From: Uranotaenia lowii
Taxonomy: Eukaryota; Arthropoda; Insecta; Diptera; Culicidae
Assembly: GCF_029784155.1 (NCBI RefSeq)
Contig: NC_073692.1
Location: 419,880,940-419,944,939 of the forward strand
Length of the DNA: 64,000 nucleotides
Direction: 5' to 3'
The notes under the pieces are model-generated. The model made no database searches and was not told the DNA's origin. It saw nothing but the letters and a program-made list of their open reading frames with translations. The translations under genes and the position numbers were made by a program. The first letter of the stretch is position 1. The number at the start of each line of letters is the position of its first letter. Below are positions 34,112 to 46,500 of the stretch, piece by piece.

Positions 34112-34544
34112 TGTTGCGGAATAAATCACCTACACAAAAAATACACATTAAAAAATCATGAGTTATAATTGAATTACACAATAATTTACCTAACATTGTA
34201 CTTACCTTGAAAACACCAACAATACTTTACCTGAAATTGTACTTACCTTGCAAAAAAATAGATACTCACCTGAACATACACTTACCTTGCTACGAAACGT
34301 CAACATGCCATAAAAACACACGAAACCACTACACTGAAAGACACGAAACTGAAAAGTAAAATCGAAACAGTACACGAGGCACAGTTTTGTAAAGTGGACA
34401 GAAAGGCAAAGGACGGAACAAAGTGCGATTTGTGGTTCGCGAATAAAACCACTTCCCATTTCCTGTAAAAGAGGTAAGAAATTCAGTTTAATATAGTCGG
34501 TCAAACCGAACAGAAGTGGCTTTCTATTATCTCGGTCCGAAACA
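34112..34544 (+). repeat. BEL 3' LTR
   Basis: 433 bp, identical by eye to the 5' LTR, with AATAAA at 34442-34447. It ends AACA, followed by the target duplication ATCAA. It repeats the antisense donor-like cluster at 34185-34289. Confidence 0.97.
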
Positions 34545-34549
34545 ATCAA

Positions 34550-34964
34550 TATCGTCTTTGTTTAGATTTTGATGCTTTGGGGTAACATCATCAGTCTCTG
34601 TTTTGACAGTTTTAACGACTTGATCAAGAAATAAAGGATACAAAACACCTTCAAAATATTTACAAATGGTAGTTTATCAATTGCTAAGGTAGTTCGGAAC
34701 CAACTCAATCAATGTAAAATTAAGCATGAAAATCCACAAAATTGAACACAACACTTTCGGTAGATCAAAGATACTAAATTTGTAACTTTTGGTACAGTAA
34801 CTTCTGAGATATACAATGATGAATTTCGGTGTTTCTTAGTTTAGATTTCTTCGCGGTCCAAAAAAAAACTTCATCGCGGTCTTAATCTTTTATGGTCGAA
34901 AAACAAATAAAATCGAAAGATGGACAATGATGATGCATCAATTAAGGGGCTAAATTTTTAAACA
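34550..34964 (-). other. Intron spacer between BEL and Helitron-like 2
   Basis: AT-rich intronic sequence; nothing recognised. Confidence 0.6.
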
Positions 34965-34992
34965 TCTATATCTGAATATATAAAAATGGATT

Positions 34993-35099
<107 letters not shown>

Positions 35100-36496
35100 G
35101 TTCCCTATAGACTCGAAAGCTACTGAACCGATTTGCGCGAAACTTAGCAGATAGGAGTATTGGAGACTGGGAAAAGTTCTCTTTGGGTTTGGGACTCCTC
35201 CCTATCCCTGGAAGGGGGGAATAGGTCTCTGAAATAAATTTAATAAGTTTTCATAACTCGAGAACTGATCATGTAAATGGAACGAAATTTAGCATGGGAG
35301 TGTATTTCGGTACGAGGAATGTTCCTAAAGTTTTTTGATACCCCTTCCTCCTTCCAATGGGGAAATAAGAAGCGGGGAGAGGGACTCCCATACAATTTTT
35401 CGCGCAACTCGAGAACTAATCAAGCAAATGGAACCAAATTTGGCGTGCGAGGGTATATGGGTTGGAAAATATTTAAAAGATGGTTTGAGACTTCTCTCAC
35501 CTTCCAATGTGGAGATAGAAAAGGACGAGGGGCCTCCCATACAATTTTTTCAAAATCCGAGAACTAATCAAACAAATGGTACCAAATTTGACATGGGTGG
35601 TTATTTGGGTAAGGGAAATGTTTCTATGATTATTTGGGAATCCACCCCCATGGCTTGGGGAGACCCAAAGGGGGGAGGGGGTCTTCCATACAATTTAATG
35701 CTTTATTCGGTAACTAATGATGCAAATGGATTCAAATTTCACATTGGAAGATATAGGGTTACGAGACAAGTTTTTACGATGTCCCATACAGTTTTATGCA
35801 CTCGAGAATTAATCGATCAATAAAAAAGCAAATTTATCATGAAAGTATATTCGAGTACGAGTAATGTTTTTGTTATGTTTCGAGATCCCTCCCTCTCTTC
35901 AACCGGAAGTGGGAAGAAGGAGGGAGATTTTTATACAATATTTTCGGATCACTGGGGAACTTATTATTCAAATTTAATAGCAGAGGGTATTTCAGTAGAA
36001 TTTTGTTTCCTTGATTATTTAAGGCTTCTTCCTCCTTTCACTGATTCGATATGAAAAAAGGGAAGGGAAGCTCCTATACAATTTTTTTTAATAACTCGGG
36101 TGCGTATCTAGCAGGTGGTAGCAAATTGGAGAGAGTATTTAAATACAAGAAATATTTCTAAGATGATTTGGTTCCCATCACGGTGTAGGAAAGAGAAGAA
36201 CCGAATACGTTCGTTTTGATAAATTGAAAAGCTCGTAAAATGAATTTTACCTACATAATTTCACAGGGGAGATTAAAAGGTAAGAGAAATGATTCTACGG
36301 TTTTAAAAAAAACCCTTTTCACCTTTCAAAAAGGGAGTTCCGCAAATTTTTTTTGATTAACTTGAAAAAAAGTATTCTAGTACCTAAAATAATTATATTT
36401 TAGAAACCATCTAATCGCATAATTTTTAGAACTTTTCAAGCGATAGAATTCATTTTTTTACAAGAGAGGTTTTTTTGATTCAAGAACTCTCCTTAT

Positions 36497-36575
36497 GGGC
36501 TTGTGATATAGCTCAGTTGGCAAGTCAGTTGCTTCCTGAGCCGATGCCCTTGAGTTCGAGCCCAAGAGTAATCAT
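36497..36575 (+). repeat. tRNA-like segment (SINE head or tRNA pseudogene)
   Basis: ATATAGCTCAGTTGGCAAGT is a good pol III A box in a D-arm context. TCAG-TTGCTTC-CTGA forms a 4-bp anticodon stem with a 7-base loop, and GAGTTCGAGCCC is a good B box. The acceptor stem is poor and there is no clear tRNA end, so a functional tRNA is unlikely. It lies inside the 3' part of Helitron-like element 2. Confidence 0.6.
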
Positions 36576-36779
36576 CGATAACAGTTGTACCAGATAAGTT
36601 TTTCAATGACTGTCCGCCAAATTCATGGTTGATATAAGTCACTAACTCTCCTTCTTTCTGAGGAGAAACGAGAAGAAAGCGATCATTGTAAGGTTATCGA
36701 AAATTCATTTACAATGAAATTATTTTCACAAAATTTATTAATTTTAAGATGGTGAAGCAAAGCACACCGGGTCAACTAG

Positions 36780-37390
36780 TTACTCATAAAAAAATAAATT
36801 TTCCTTTATTCAATTCCCCCCCCCCAAAGTTACTCCGGGGATCAATGTTAAACCGTTTTCCAATTTTAGCTTTGGTGGTCAGCACAACTTTGTTAGAGCT
36901 ATATCATCAATCCTCATAAAAAACTAAACTGCATTTTTTTACATCATCAGAACCCTAAAAAAACTGGCTATTTGGCCCTGTTCTAGAAGCGTCATAACGA
37001 TTAATTTTTAATCTTCGATGAAATAATTATGCTGTTAATTTTGATCACCAAAACTTTCATAAAGCTTTCACAAATCATATTAGCAATTTTTGGTTTTTTT
37101 TCGATTCCTCGAATTTTCTGAGTTTATTTTTTTAAACAACCATGATAGTTGATGAATGATTATTGAATTATTCAAATATAAACTGATAAAATTTTGAACC
37201 AAAATGCTACGTTTTGATCATACTATGAACATTTTCTCTACTGCCAGTCCGGATACTAAGTAAAATGTGTATTTTAGAATAAATATTACTCGTCGAAAAT
37301 TTCGAACAAGGTTATTTTAATGAATTATTTATTTCAATGGGAAAAATAAAAACACAAATATTTCGCGAAAAACAATTTAAAAAAAAAATA
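36780..37390 (-). other. Intron, no recognised feature
   Basis: AT-rich intronic DNA; nothing supportable. Confidence 0.5.
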
Positions 37391-37930
37391 ATTTTGAAAC
37401 ATGACAAACATGACAAAACATGGCTTCCACTGAATTTTAAAATGTTGTAAATCACAAAAAGTTGTATGAAACCCTAAAAATATTGATCTTGGGTGAAACG
37501 GCTAAACTAGAAGAAGTAAAATTTGGCTTTCTGACGCCTTCATGAAATCCAAGATGCACTAGATTGACTCTTTAATGCTGGAAACGACTAAAAATCACAT
37601 GAAACCCCCACAATATGAGTATCGGTTGAAAAGGCTAAGCAAGTAGAAGTCAAATATCGCTATCTGACGCCACCCAACATGGTGACTTCCGCTGATTTTT
37701 ATAATGCTGTAAATGTTCAAAAATATCATGAAAATTTCATGTGCTTTTCAGTTATATACAGCATTTTCAAATTCAGTGGAAGTCGCCATCTTGGATTTCA
37801 AGATAGCGTCAGATAGAAAATTCGTTTAGCTTTTTCACCCAATACCCAAATTATGGATGTTTCATTAGATTGTCAGTCTGTTAAAGCTTTGAAATAAACG
37901 CCGAAGTCACCATCATTAGTCAGTGATGGC
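37391..37930. repeat. Degenerate dispersed repeat with partly inverted copies
   Basis: Three related blocks occur here. CATGGCTTCCACTGAATTTT (near 37420) and AACATGGTGACTTCCGCTGA (near 37676) are in one orientation. TTCAGTGGAAGTCGCCATCT (near 37775) is their reverse complement. TCTGACGCC/GCGTCAGATAG motifs flank the last two, forming an imperfect inverted repeat of about 45 bp arms. Confidence 0.6.
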
Positions 37931-38107
37931 ATCGAACAACTTATTATTTCTCCTACTCGTCACCTTATTTTATAACGGTTTTAAAAACAAGCACTGCGTA
38001 CCTTTATAAGACATGTGGAAAAACACTGGAAACAAACTTCTTAGTTTAACTTAAACAGATATGCTTTAAAGATAGTAAAAGCCTTATTAGCGTGTTCAGA
38101 TCTACCT

Positions 38108-38190
38108 GACAACAAGTGGTTAAATCAGGAATCTAAGAATTTTTCATGACCATAAAAAACAGTTCTAATATTAGCTGTATAAAGCTGTGT
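38108..38190 (+). repeat. Direct repeat pair, copy 1
   Basis: GTTAAATCAGGAATCTAAG, then TTTTTCATGA and CATAAAAAACAGTT, recur at 41620-41710 in the same orientation, 3.5 kb away, on the other side of the mariner remnant. Confidence 0.75.
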
Positions 38191-38316
38191 TTTGTACTTG
38201 AAATGTAGGGTTTTTATTGCACTTTAAAGGAAAAATAATAAAAAAATTTATTCCGATGTTGTTTTGATGAATTTTCAAACTTTTGGTTGAGTATCACTTA
38301 TTATAGTTTGAACACC

Positions 38317-38488
38317 CTATTCGCTGACCTCAGCGGCCATTTTGTTCCACAATCTCTTCATCTCTGTTGCTTCCCGAGTCGTCCTACCATTCTTCTTCAT
38401 CTTCTGCTTGACAATTGCCCAAAATTTTTCGATAGAGCTGAATTGAGGGCAGTTGGGTGGGTTGATGTCCTTTTCGACAAAATCCACC
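38317..38488 (-). pseudogene. Mariner-like (ITm DD37E) transposase, C-terminal part
   Basis: On the minus strand an open frame reads VDFVEKDINPPNCPQF, SSIEKFWAIVKQKMKK and LWNKMAAEVSE and stops at TAG 38319-38317. NPPNCPQF…IEKFWA is the region carrying the third catalytic acidic residue (Glu) of IS630/Tc1/mariner transposases. The upstream part of the gene continues beyond a 1.17-kb inserted element, at 39670 and above. Confidence 0.8.
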
Positions 38489-39669
38489 CGTTGCACACAG
38501 GGGAAAACGATGTAAAAAGGTGATCAAAATTGTTTACGCCAAAACGTAGCGTCTTAGACCCATAGTGTCTTCGGGGCATTTTACCTACATTCAAAGCACT
38601 TTAAAATGAGCTTTTGATAAAAATGATTAAATCACCTAGCAGTGAGATAGAAAAATTATTTTTTGTATTTTTCATTTTAGAACACTTATGTCTTTGGCAA
38701 GTTTTTAGATTGTAAAAAATGTAGCAATTTTGTTCAAGACGTCAACATCGTAGCAGCTAACTCAAAAAAGTTAGAAGGGTTCAAAATAAAAAAATATTTT
38801 TTTTTCAAAATTTTCAGTATTTTAACGATATCTTTCCAGGCCGAGCTTGTTCGAGCAAGATATGTTTGAAAGAGTTTTGAGTCACTTAAAATCGAACAGT
38901 TTTGTGGAACACACTTAATAATAATATTCAGACTAAAACGAGTTAAAACTAAGAAAAAATAGCTGTTTTCGAACACCTGTATCTTTCTAGTTCGGTTGAG
39001 TTCGATTCATTTTTTGGTTGCTTTAGAATTAGGTAGGTTTCAACGTTGTGAAAACATAGAGTTTACAATGTTAAGTTGTTTATTTTGTAGCTTTATAAAT
39101 GATTGAAACCTGCCTAATTCTAAAGCAACCAAAAAATGAACCGAACTCAACCGAACTAGAAAGATACAGGTGTTCGAAAACAGCTATTTTTTCTTAGTTT
39201 TTCCATTCTAACTCGATTCAGTCTGAATATTATTATTAAGTGTGTTCCACAAAACTGTTCGATTTTAAGTGACTCAAGACTCTTTCAAACATATCTTGCT
39301 CGAATAAGCTCGGCCTGGAAATATATCGTTAAAATACTGAAACTATTGATAAAAAAATATTTTTTTTATTTTGAATCCTTCTAACTTTTTTGAGTTAGCT
39401 TCTACGATGTTGACGTCTTCAACAAAATTGCTACATTTTTTACAATCTAAAAACTTGCCAAAGACATAAGTGCTCTAAAAGGAAAAATACAAAAAATAAT
39501 TTTTCTATCTCACTGCTAGGTGATTTAATCATTTTTATCAAAAGCTCATTTTTTTAAAGTGCTTTGAATGTAGGTAAAATTCCCCGAAGACACTATGGGT
39601 CTAAAACGCTACGTTTTGGCGTAAACAATTTTGATCACCTTTTTACATCGTTTTCCCCTGTGTGCGTTG
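38489..39669. mobile_element. Foldback element with ~550-bp inverted arms, inserted in mariner
   Basis: The element (38494-39664, 1171 bp) starts CACACAGGGGAAAACGATG and ends with its reverse complement. It is flanked by the 5-bp duplication CGTTG (38489-38493 and 39665-39669). The left arm 38494-39043 and right arm 39103-39664 match almost throughout, leaving a roughly 59-bp spacer. No transposase lies inside. Removing it rejoins the mariner transposase region. A CAC end with a 5-bp duplication is compatible with Transib-like transposition, but that is only a suggestion. Confidence 0.9.
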
Positions 39670-40420
39670 GCTCAATACCACTGTAGAACCTCCTAGCTGT
39701 AGTGGCAGCTTGCAAATCTGGCGAAAACTTAACTAGTCCTTTGTGAGATCTAATGTACGAAAAAAAAGTTTTTCAGGCATTTCTCCTTGTAAATTTCGGA
39801 GTCCATGGTCTTGTTTTTCACAAAAACCGGAATTTTTCGTCCGCAGCTGCAAATAATTTTTGGCCAGAAAGCTGCCCAAAATCCATCTTCACGTACGTTT
39901 CGTCATCCATGATGATGCATCCGTCGAACTTCGTTGGAATCTTCTTGTATAACTTGCGGGCACGTCCTTTGGCTACTAAATTCTGCTTCAATGTCCGGTT
40001 TGGTTGCTTACTGGTCCGATAGGATCGTATTCCTTCGCGTAGACGAATTCTGCTGACGGTGCACCGGTCGGCGTTGAATTTCTTGGCAATGTCATAGTCC
40101 GACTACCCTGTGTTTTCCTTGATCGTTCTCAACATCTTCAAATGCAGTTTCCGATCCTTAATTCCACTATGACGCTTGGTATGAACCTGCCGATCTATAG
40201 TACGCATCTCACGGAAACGTTTGAGAACGCTACACACGGTTGATTTGACAATTTTTAACGATTTCGCGATTTTTGAAACCGACCACGTCGGGTTTTTGAC
40301 GTGGGTGTTCAAAATTTATTTTCATCTCGCGGCTTCCATCACGTGTAACTTTTTTGAAACAAAACGAACCGTAATGAAATTTTCAGCACTGGTAGAAGAA
40401 ACATTCCTCTACAAAGTGCT
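39670..40420 (-). pseudogene. Mariner-like (ITm DD37E) transposase, N-terminal and central part
   Basis: Minus-strand pieces in more than one frame. A helix-turn-helix DNA-binding region lies at 40312-40103 (SVSKIAKSLKIVKSTVCSVL…TIDRQ), followed by a stop. Next comes a second HTH-like piece (NADRCTVSRIRLREGI), then CIIMDDETYVKMDFGQLSG around 39895, which holds the first catalytic Asp. A degenerate PDLQAATTA segment near 39700 stands where the second Asp-containing PDLA..HY block is expected. Stops and frameshifts make it non-functional. With the C-terminal part at 38317-38488 it forms one dead transposon. Confidence 0.8.
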
Positions 40421-40495
40421 GTCAAAACATTCCGGATCCGACAACTAGGAGCACTATGGTAAAATAAATAGTGCGTCCAGATTTGTAGTGATCCA

Positions 40496-41625
40496 TGCTT
40501 TATGTACCTGAAAACATGTATGTATGTATGTATGTAGATAATCCACCATGGGTGCACGGATTCACCGCAGTTTCGCCAACGTATGCGCTAAATTGCATTC
40601 TTTAGATTATAAGTTCGGCCAATCTTCAATGCAAATTAGCACATACCCGACACCATTGCTTCGTGTGAACTGTCATGTAATGAATGAATTTCGTGTATAT
40701 GTACGTCTTATTTGTAGAACGAGCAAACAGTTTCGCAACCGTATAAAATTCATAACATTCTCAATGTTAAGAATCTTCGACAGGTATTCCTCATGCGTGT
40801 AGATACCTGCCCAGCTGGCAACTGATTGAACGTTCTTATATAATATAATCAATAAATAAAATAGTTATACAACAAAATAATCTCACCTTTATACCAAACT
40901 TACCTCAAGACAAACTATGCTTACCTTTAGCTGTAACCTACCTTGATCAGTATCATGATTCATATGAATTATTTAAGTAGCTTCAAACTCCATAGCCGGC
41001 ACCATGGGTTCGTGTGATCTGTTATGAAGTGAATGTATAATGTTTGAATGTAAGAATTTATATTTAGGCGAACAATTCAAGCAGATACACAACCAATCCA
41101 AAATGTGTAACATGTTCAATGTTATACATTTACTACAGGTATTCCGGCATCCGTGTATATACCTGGTCAGATGGCACCTGATTGAACGTTCTTATTTAAA
41201 TAATCAAAACCAAATCAAATCTTCTAATGTAACCAAACAAGAACAATCTCACCAAGTTTTAGGCTGATTCCAACATTTTCCTTATGTCTTCACTTCTCTG
41301 CACTGGGCAACAGCTCCAACTTGAAGCCAACACAAGCCGATCCACATTTCTTCTTCAGCATATACTAAGCCCCTGAATTCGCCTCTGGATACATCACGTA
41401 CGCAAAAATTTGAACAGATATTCACACACACCCACCAAACGAGCTATTAAAATTGGCACTGCCTTCTTCTTCTCACACTGCTTCTACCAATTGGACCCTT
41501 CGCGCCGCGCGAAACGCCATTCCCGCAATCCGATAGATAACCGAAAAGCGAACATTAACGCTGTATCCACGTGTACATGGAAACCCTTACCCCACTAGGC
41601 TTCTTTCTAGTGCTTTATGTACCTG
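40496..41625 (+). repeat. Segment bounded by a 16-bp direct repeat, with internal duplicated units
   Basis: TGCTTTATGTACCTGA occurs at about 40497 and again at about 41611. Between them are two diverged copies of a roughly 200-bp unit (about 40648-40850 and 41001-41196). These share motifs such as TTCGTGTGA.CTGT.ATGAA, ACAGGTATTCC, ATACCTG and CTGATTGAACGTTCTTAT. A short (GTAT)n lies near 40517. The 16-bp repeat could be a long LINE-type target duplication or a trace of tandem duplication. No gene was found. Confidence 0.5.
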
Positions 41626-41710
41626 ACAAAAAATATATATAGTTAAATCAGGAATCTAAGCATTTTTCATGATCATAATAAAACAGTTATAAAACTAGCT
41701 GCATATAAAA
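41620..41710 (+). repeat. Direct repeat pair, copy 2
   Basis: Second copy of 38108-38190 (GTTAAATCAGGAATCTAAG…CATGATCATAA…AAACAGTT). Confidence 0.75.
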
Positions 41711-43548
41711 TGCCATAATTAAACCATAATAAAACTTTCAAAAGCTAGATGGTTTAATCTATGTTTCTTGGAAGCTATAATTTTTTTTTACAAATAAATT
41801 GGAAACATGACAAAAACTGTGGTTTTAGACAAGAGTGTCAAATTGAGACTCGTGTTTACGACACCACGACATTTTTCATTGTTCTGATAATTTTCCGTTA
41901 TTTCAATATTTCTTTTACAAGCAGAAATCTAATATTCACAAAAAATAAATATGACAACTTTATGATTTACCTGATGATTAGTGACAACATCAATATCGTC
42001 AAATTTATAGGTATGTTATCGTTCATCTGTAAGTTAGCAAAATAATTTAATAAACGCATACGATGTTCAAATAAATGTTTACATGAATGCGATATTCATA
42101 CCACTGGTGTTTCTTTTTGTACCGACAAGCTCTCTCCGCTTACAAAACCTCGCCCATAACTTGCATTCCGAAGTTAATTGTAACTTTTCACTTCGAAACT
42201 TTGTCGTTTCATTGGAAATTACTCTCATAATTGAATACCATAATCAAATTCAGTTCAACAATATCATTAAAATTAGCATATTGAATTAATCCAGTATAAC
42301 TGGATCGTTCTACATTTGGACCGCACTCATTCCCAATCCGGAACTTTGTTGAAGAGGTCCATCCGAAGCCCGTCAAGTTCAACCAGAGGACATTCGCCGT
42401 AAAGCTATCGCCAAGATTACTTTTCGACTCCCGGAAACGGAACCAAACTCGCCGCGCGGCTCTTTAATTCAATTGTAAATTTCCGAGGAAAAGAGAACAA
42501 CGCCCGGACGGAATTAGGATTCAAAGTCTGCCAAGCGCAACACCTTTTGCCGGAATTCGGAGAATTTGTTCGGTCGTCGAAGAAATGAGCAAATATGAAC
42601 GACTTCAGCTTGGGGGTTTGGTTTTTAAATTTCGAGGGGCTTCCAGCTTGGACACACCTGGACCCATTACAGGTGGAACGGAAAATTTTCTTTCAAACTG
42701 AAATGAGTGATTCTTTCCCGCGGGAACGAGGCTGAGAGGGAAGAAAATCTTGTTTTGAAGAAAATTAAGATCGGAATTTGGTCTTCAGGTGAACAGCACA
42801 AAACAGCAACAGATGAGCAACAGTCGGAGTAGTTCGGAGTCGGGAAAACAGTTTCATTTGCATTTTCTTCGGGACCCTCGAAGGTAAATCGAGACGGTTG
42901 AGGGCAATTTTGCTCTTTTCTTTTGGAAATTAGCTCAATTTGTTGTTTTTCTTTCCAGTTCGCTAGCGCACAACCAAGCGAGGCCACCAAAAAGGTAACA
43001 GGACTTGAATTGTTACAAATTTTATAATCGAAAGAGAAACAGCTTGTCAAACGAAGCATAATCAGAACCCCAAAAATCTACACGTTCAATTTTTTTTCCA
43101 TTCCGCGTTCATTCTTCCTTCGGGGGGAACGGGAAATTGGCATTAGCATAAGAATCGAAAATGAAAGTCACCCGACTGTTTGTCACATTTTTGGCACCGG
43201 GAAGTTGGCGGCATTAACTTCTGCTTCAGGAAGCAAAAGTCCGCAGAGGAAATTTCCGACAGGGCTAGGCTAGCTGGGGGTGAAGAAAACATGGCCAAAA
43301 CAAATTAAATTCAGAGTAAACAATTTACGTAATGGATTCAATGGTGCATTTGAATGTTGATTTCGAATGAAAGAAGCTGGAGACTGATTTGATTATTTAG
43401 AGACATTTGTCCATATGGCCATATAACGACATATATAGAATAAGGTCGTAATTGAAGTTAAAGGAATAAATTTTTTTAATAATGTAAGAAAAATTCTCCG
43501 CTACTGGAAAATCGTATAATCAAATAATTGCAACTAAAACATTAAAAT
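41711..43548 (-). other. Intron, no recognised feature
   Basis: Intronic DNA left of satellite array 2. A 130-codon minus-strand ORF at 42667-43059 has no domain I recognise and overlaps no plausible splice signals, so I do not call it a gene. Confidence 0.5.
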
Positions 43549-46500
43549 TGTCATTTTTGTCATTTTTGTCATTTTTGTCATTTTTGTCATTTTTGTCATT
43601 TTTGTCATTTTTGTCATTTTTGTCATTTTTGTCATTTTTGTCATTTTTGTCATTTTTGTCATTTTTGTCATTTTTGTCATTTTTGTCATTTTTGTCATTT
43701 TTGTCATTTTTGTCATTTTTGTCATTTTTGTCATTTTTGTCATTTTTGTCATTTTTGTCATTTTTGTCATTTTTGTCATTTTTGTCATTTTTGTCATTTT
43801 TGGCATTTTTGTCATTTTTGTCATTTTTGTCATTTTTGTCATTTTTGTCATTTTTGTCATTTTTCTCATTTTTCTCATTTTTGTCATTTTTGTCATTTTT
43901 GTCATTTTTGTCATTTTTGTCATTTTTGTCATTTTTGTCATTTTTGTCATTTTTGTCATTTTTGTCATTTTTGTCATTTTTGTCATTTTTGTCATTTTTG
44001 TCATTTTTGTCATTTTTGTCATTTTTGTCATTTTTGTCATTTTTGTCATTTTTGTCATTTTTGTCATTTTTGTCATTTTTGTCATTTTTGTCATTTTTGT
44101 CATTTTTGTCATTTTTTTCATTTTTTTCATTTTTGTCATTTTTGTCATTTTTGTCATTTTTGTCATTTTTGTCATTTTTGTCATTTTTGTCATTTTTGTC
44201 ATTTTTGTCATTTTTGTCATTTTTGTCATTTTTGTCATTTTTGTCATTTTTGTCATTTTTGTCATTTTTGTCATTTTTGTCATTTTTGTCATTTTTGTCA
44301 TTTTTGTCATTTTTGTCATTTTTGTCATTTTTGTCATTTTTGTCATTTTTGTCATTTTTGTCATTTTTGTCATTTTTGTCATTTTTGTCATTTTTGTCAT
44401 TTTTGTCATTTTTGTCATTTTTGTCATTTTTGTCATTTTTGTCATTTTTGTCATTTTTGTCATTTTTGTCATTTTTGTCATTTTTGTCATTTTTGTCATT
44501 TTTGTCATTTTTGTCATTTTTGTCATTTTTGTCATTTTTGTCATTTTTGTCATTTTTGTCATTTTTGTCATTTTTGTCATTTTTGTCATTTTTGTCATTT
44601 TTGTCATTTTTGTCATTTTTGTCATTTTTGTCATTTTTGTCATTTTTGTCATTTTTGTCATTTTTGTCATTTTTGTCATTTTTGTCATTTTTGTCATTTT
44701 TGTCATTTTTGTCATTTTTGTCATTTTTGTCATTTTTGTCATTTTTGTCATTTTTGTCATTTTTGTCATTTTTGTCATTTTTGTCATTTTTGTCATTTTT
44801 GTCATTTTTGTCATTTTTGTCATTTTTGTCATTTTTGTCATTTTTGTCATTTTTGTCATTTTTGTCATTTTTGTCATTTTTGTCATTTTTGTCATTTTTG
44901 TCATTTTTGTCATTTTTGTCATTTTTGTCATTTTTGTCATTTTTGTCATTTTTGTCATTTTTGTCATTTTTGTCATTTTTGTCATTTTTGTCATTTTTGT
45001 CATTTTTGTCATTTTTGTCATTTTTGTCATTTTTGTCATTTTTGTCATTTTTGTCATTTTTGTCATTTTTGTCATTTTTGTCATTTTTGTCATTTTTGTC
45101 ATTTTTGTCATTTTTGTCATTTTTGTCATTTTTGTCATTTTTGTCATTTTTGTCATTTTTGTCATTTTTGTCATTTTTGTCATTTTTGTCATTTTTGTCA
45201 TTTTTGTCATTTTTGTCATTTTTGTCATTTTTGTCATTTTTGTCATTTTTGTCATTTTTGTCATTTTTGTCATTTTTGTCATTTTTGTCATTTTTGTCAT
45301 TTTTGTCATTTTTGTCATTTTTGTCATTTTTGTCATTTTTGTCATTTTTGTCATTTTTGTCATTTTTGTCATTTTTGTCATTTTTGTCATTTTTGTCATT
45401 TTTGTCATTTTTGTCATTTTTGTCATTTTTGTCATTTTTGTCATTTTTGTCATTTTTGTCATTTTTGTCATTTTTGTCATTTTTGTCATTTTTGTCATTT
45501 TTGTCATTTTTGTCATTTTTGTCATTTTTGTCATTTTTGTCATTTTTGTCATTTTTGTCATTTTTGTCATTTTTGTCATTTTTGTCATTTTTGTCATTTT
45601 TGTCATTTTTGTCATTTTTGTCATTTTTGTCATTTTTGTCATTTTTGTCATTTTTGTCATTTTTGTCATTTTTGTCATTTTTGTCATTTTTGTCATTTTT
45701 GTCATTTTTGTCATTTTTGTCATTTTTGTCATTTTTGTCATTTTTGTCATTTTTGTCATTTTTGTCATTTTTGTCATTTTTGTCATTTTTGTCATTTTTG
45801 TCATTTTTGTCATTTTTGTCATTTTTGTCATTTTTGTCATTTTTGTCATTTTTGTCATTTTTGTCATTTTTGTCATTTTTGTCATTTTTGTCATTTTTGT
45901 CATTTTTGTCATTTTTGTCATTTTTGTCATTTTTGTCATTTTTGTCATTTTTGTCATTTTTGTCATTTTTGTCATTTTTGTCATTTTTGTCATTTTTGTC
46001 ATTTTTGTCATTTTTGTCATTTTTGTCATTTTTGTCATTTTTGTCATTTTTGTCATTTTTGTCATTTTTGTCATTTTTGTCATTTTTGTCATTTTTGTCA
46101 TTTTTGTCATTTTTGTCATTTTTGTCATTTTTGTCATTTTTGTCATTTTTGTCATTTTTGTCATTTTTGTCATTTTTGTCATTTTTGTCATTTTTGTCAT
46201 TTTTGTCATTTTTGTCATTTTTGTCATTTTTGTCATTTTTGTCATTTTTGTCATTTTTGTCATTTTTGTCATTTTTGTCATTTTTGTCATTTTTGTCATT
46301 TTTGTCATTTTTGTCATTTTTGTCATTTTTGTCATTTTTGTCATTTTTGTCATTTTTGTCATTTTTGTCATTTTTGTCATTTTTGTCATTTTTGTCATTT
46401 TTGTCATTTTTGTCATTTTTGTCATTTTTGTCATTTTTGTCATTTTTGTCATTTTTGTCATTTTTGTCATTTTTGTCATTTTTGTCATTTTTGTCATTTT

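Larger units (their letters stand above)
27742..34544 (+). mobile_element. Complete BEL/Pao LTR retrotransposon, 6.8 kb
   Basis: Two 433-bp LTRs (TGTTGCGG…GAAACA), identical by eye, enclose a primer-binding site, a leader and one uninterrupted 1801-codon gag-pol frame. The 5-bp target duplication ATCAA lies at 27737-27741 and 34545-34549. Pol order is protease, RT, RNase H-like, integrase, which is that of the BEL/Pao superfamily. Identical LTRs, an intact ORF and an intact target duplication indicate a very recent, potentially active insertion. It is inserted antisense to the CUB gene, inside the large intron. Confidence 0.97.

Noticed and set aside
35277..36054. ORFs in the Helitron-like element 2
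   Set aside because: They translate the roughly 150-bp minisatellite; the repeated peptides reflect DNA repeats.
42667..43059. 130-codon minus-strand ORF
   Set aside because: No recognisable motif and no splice or promoter context.
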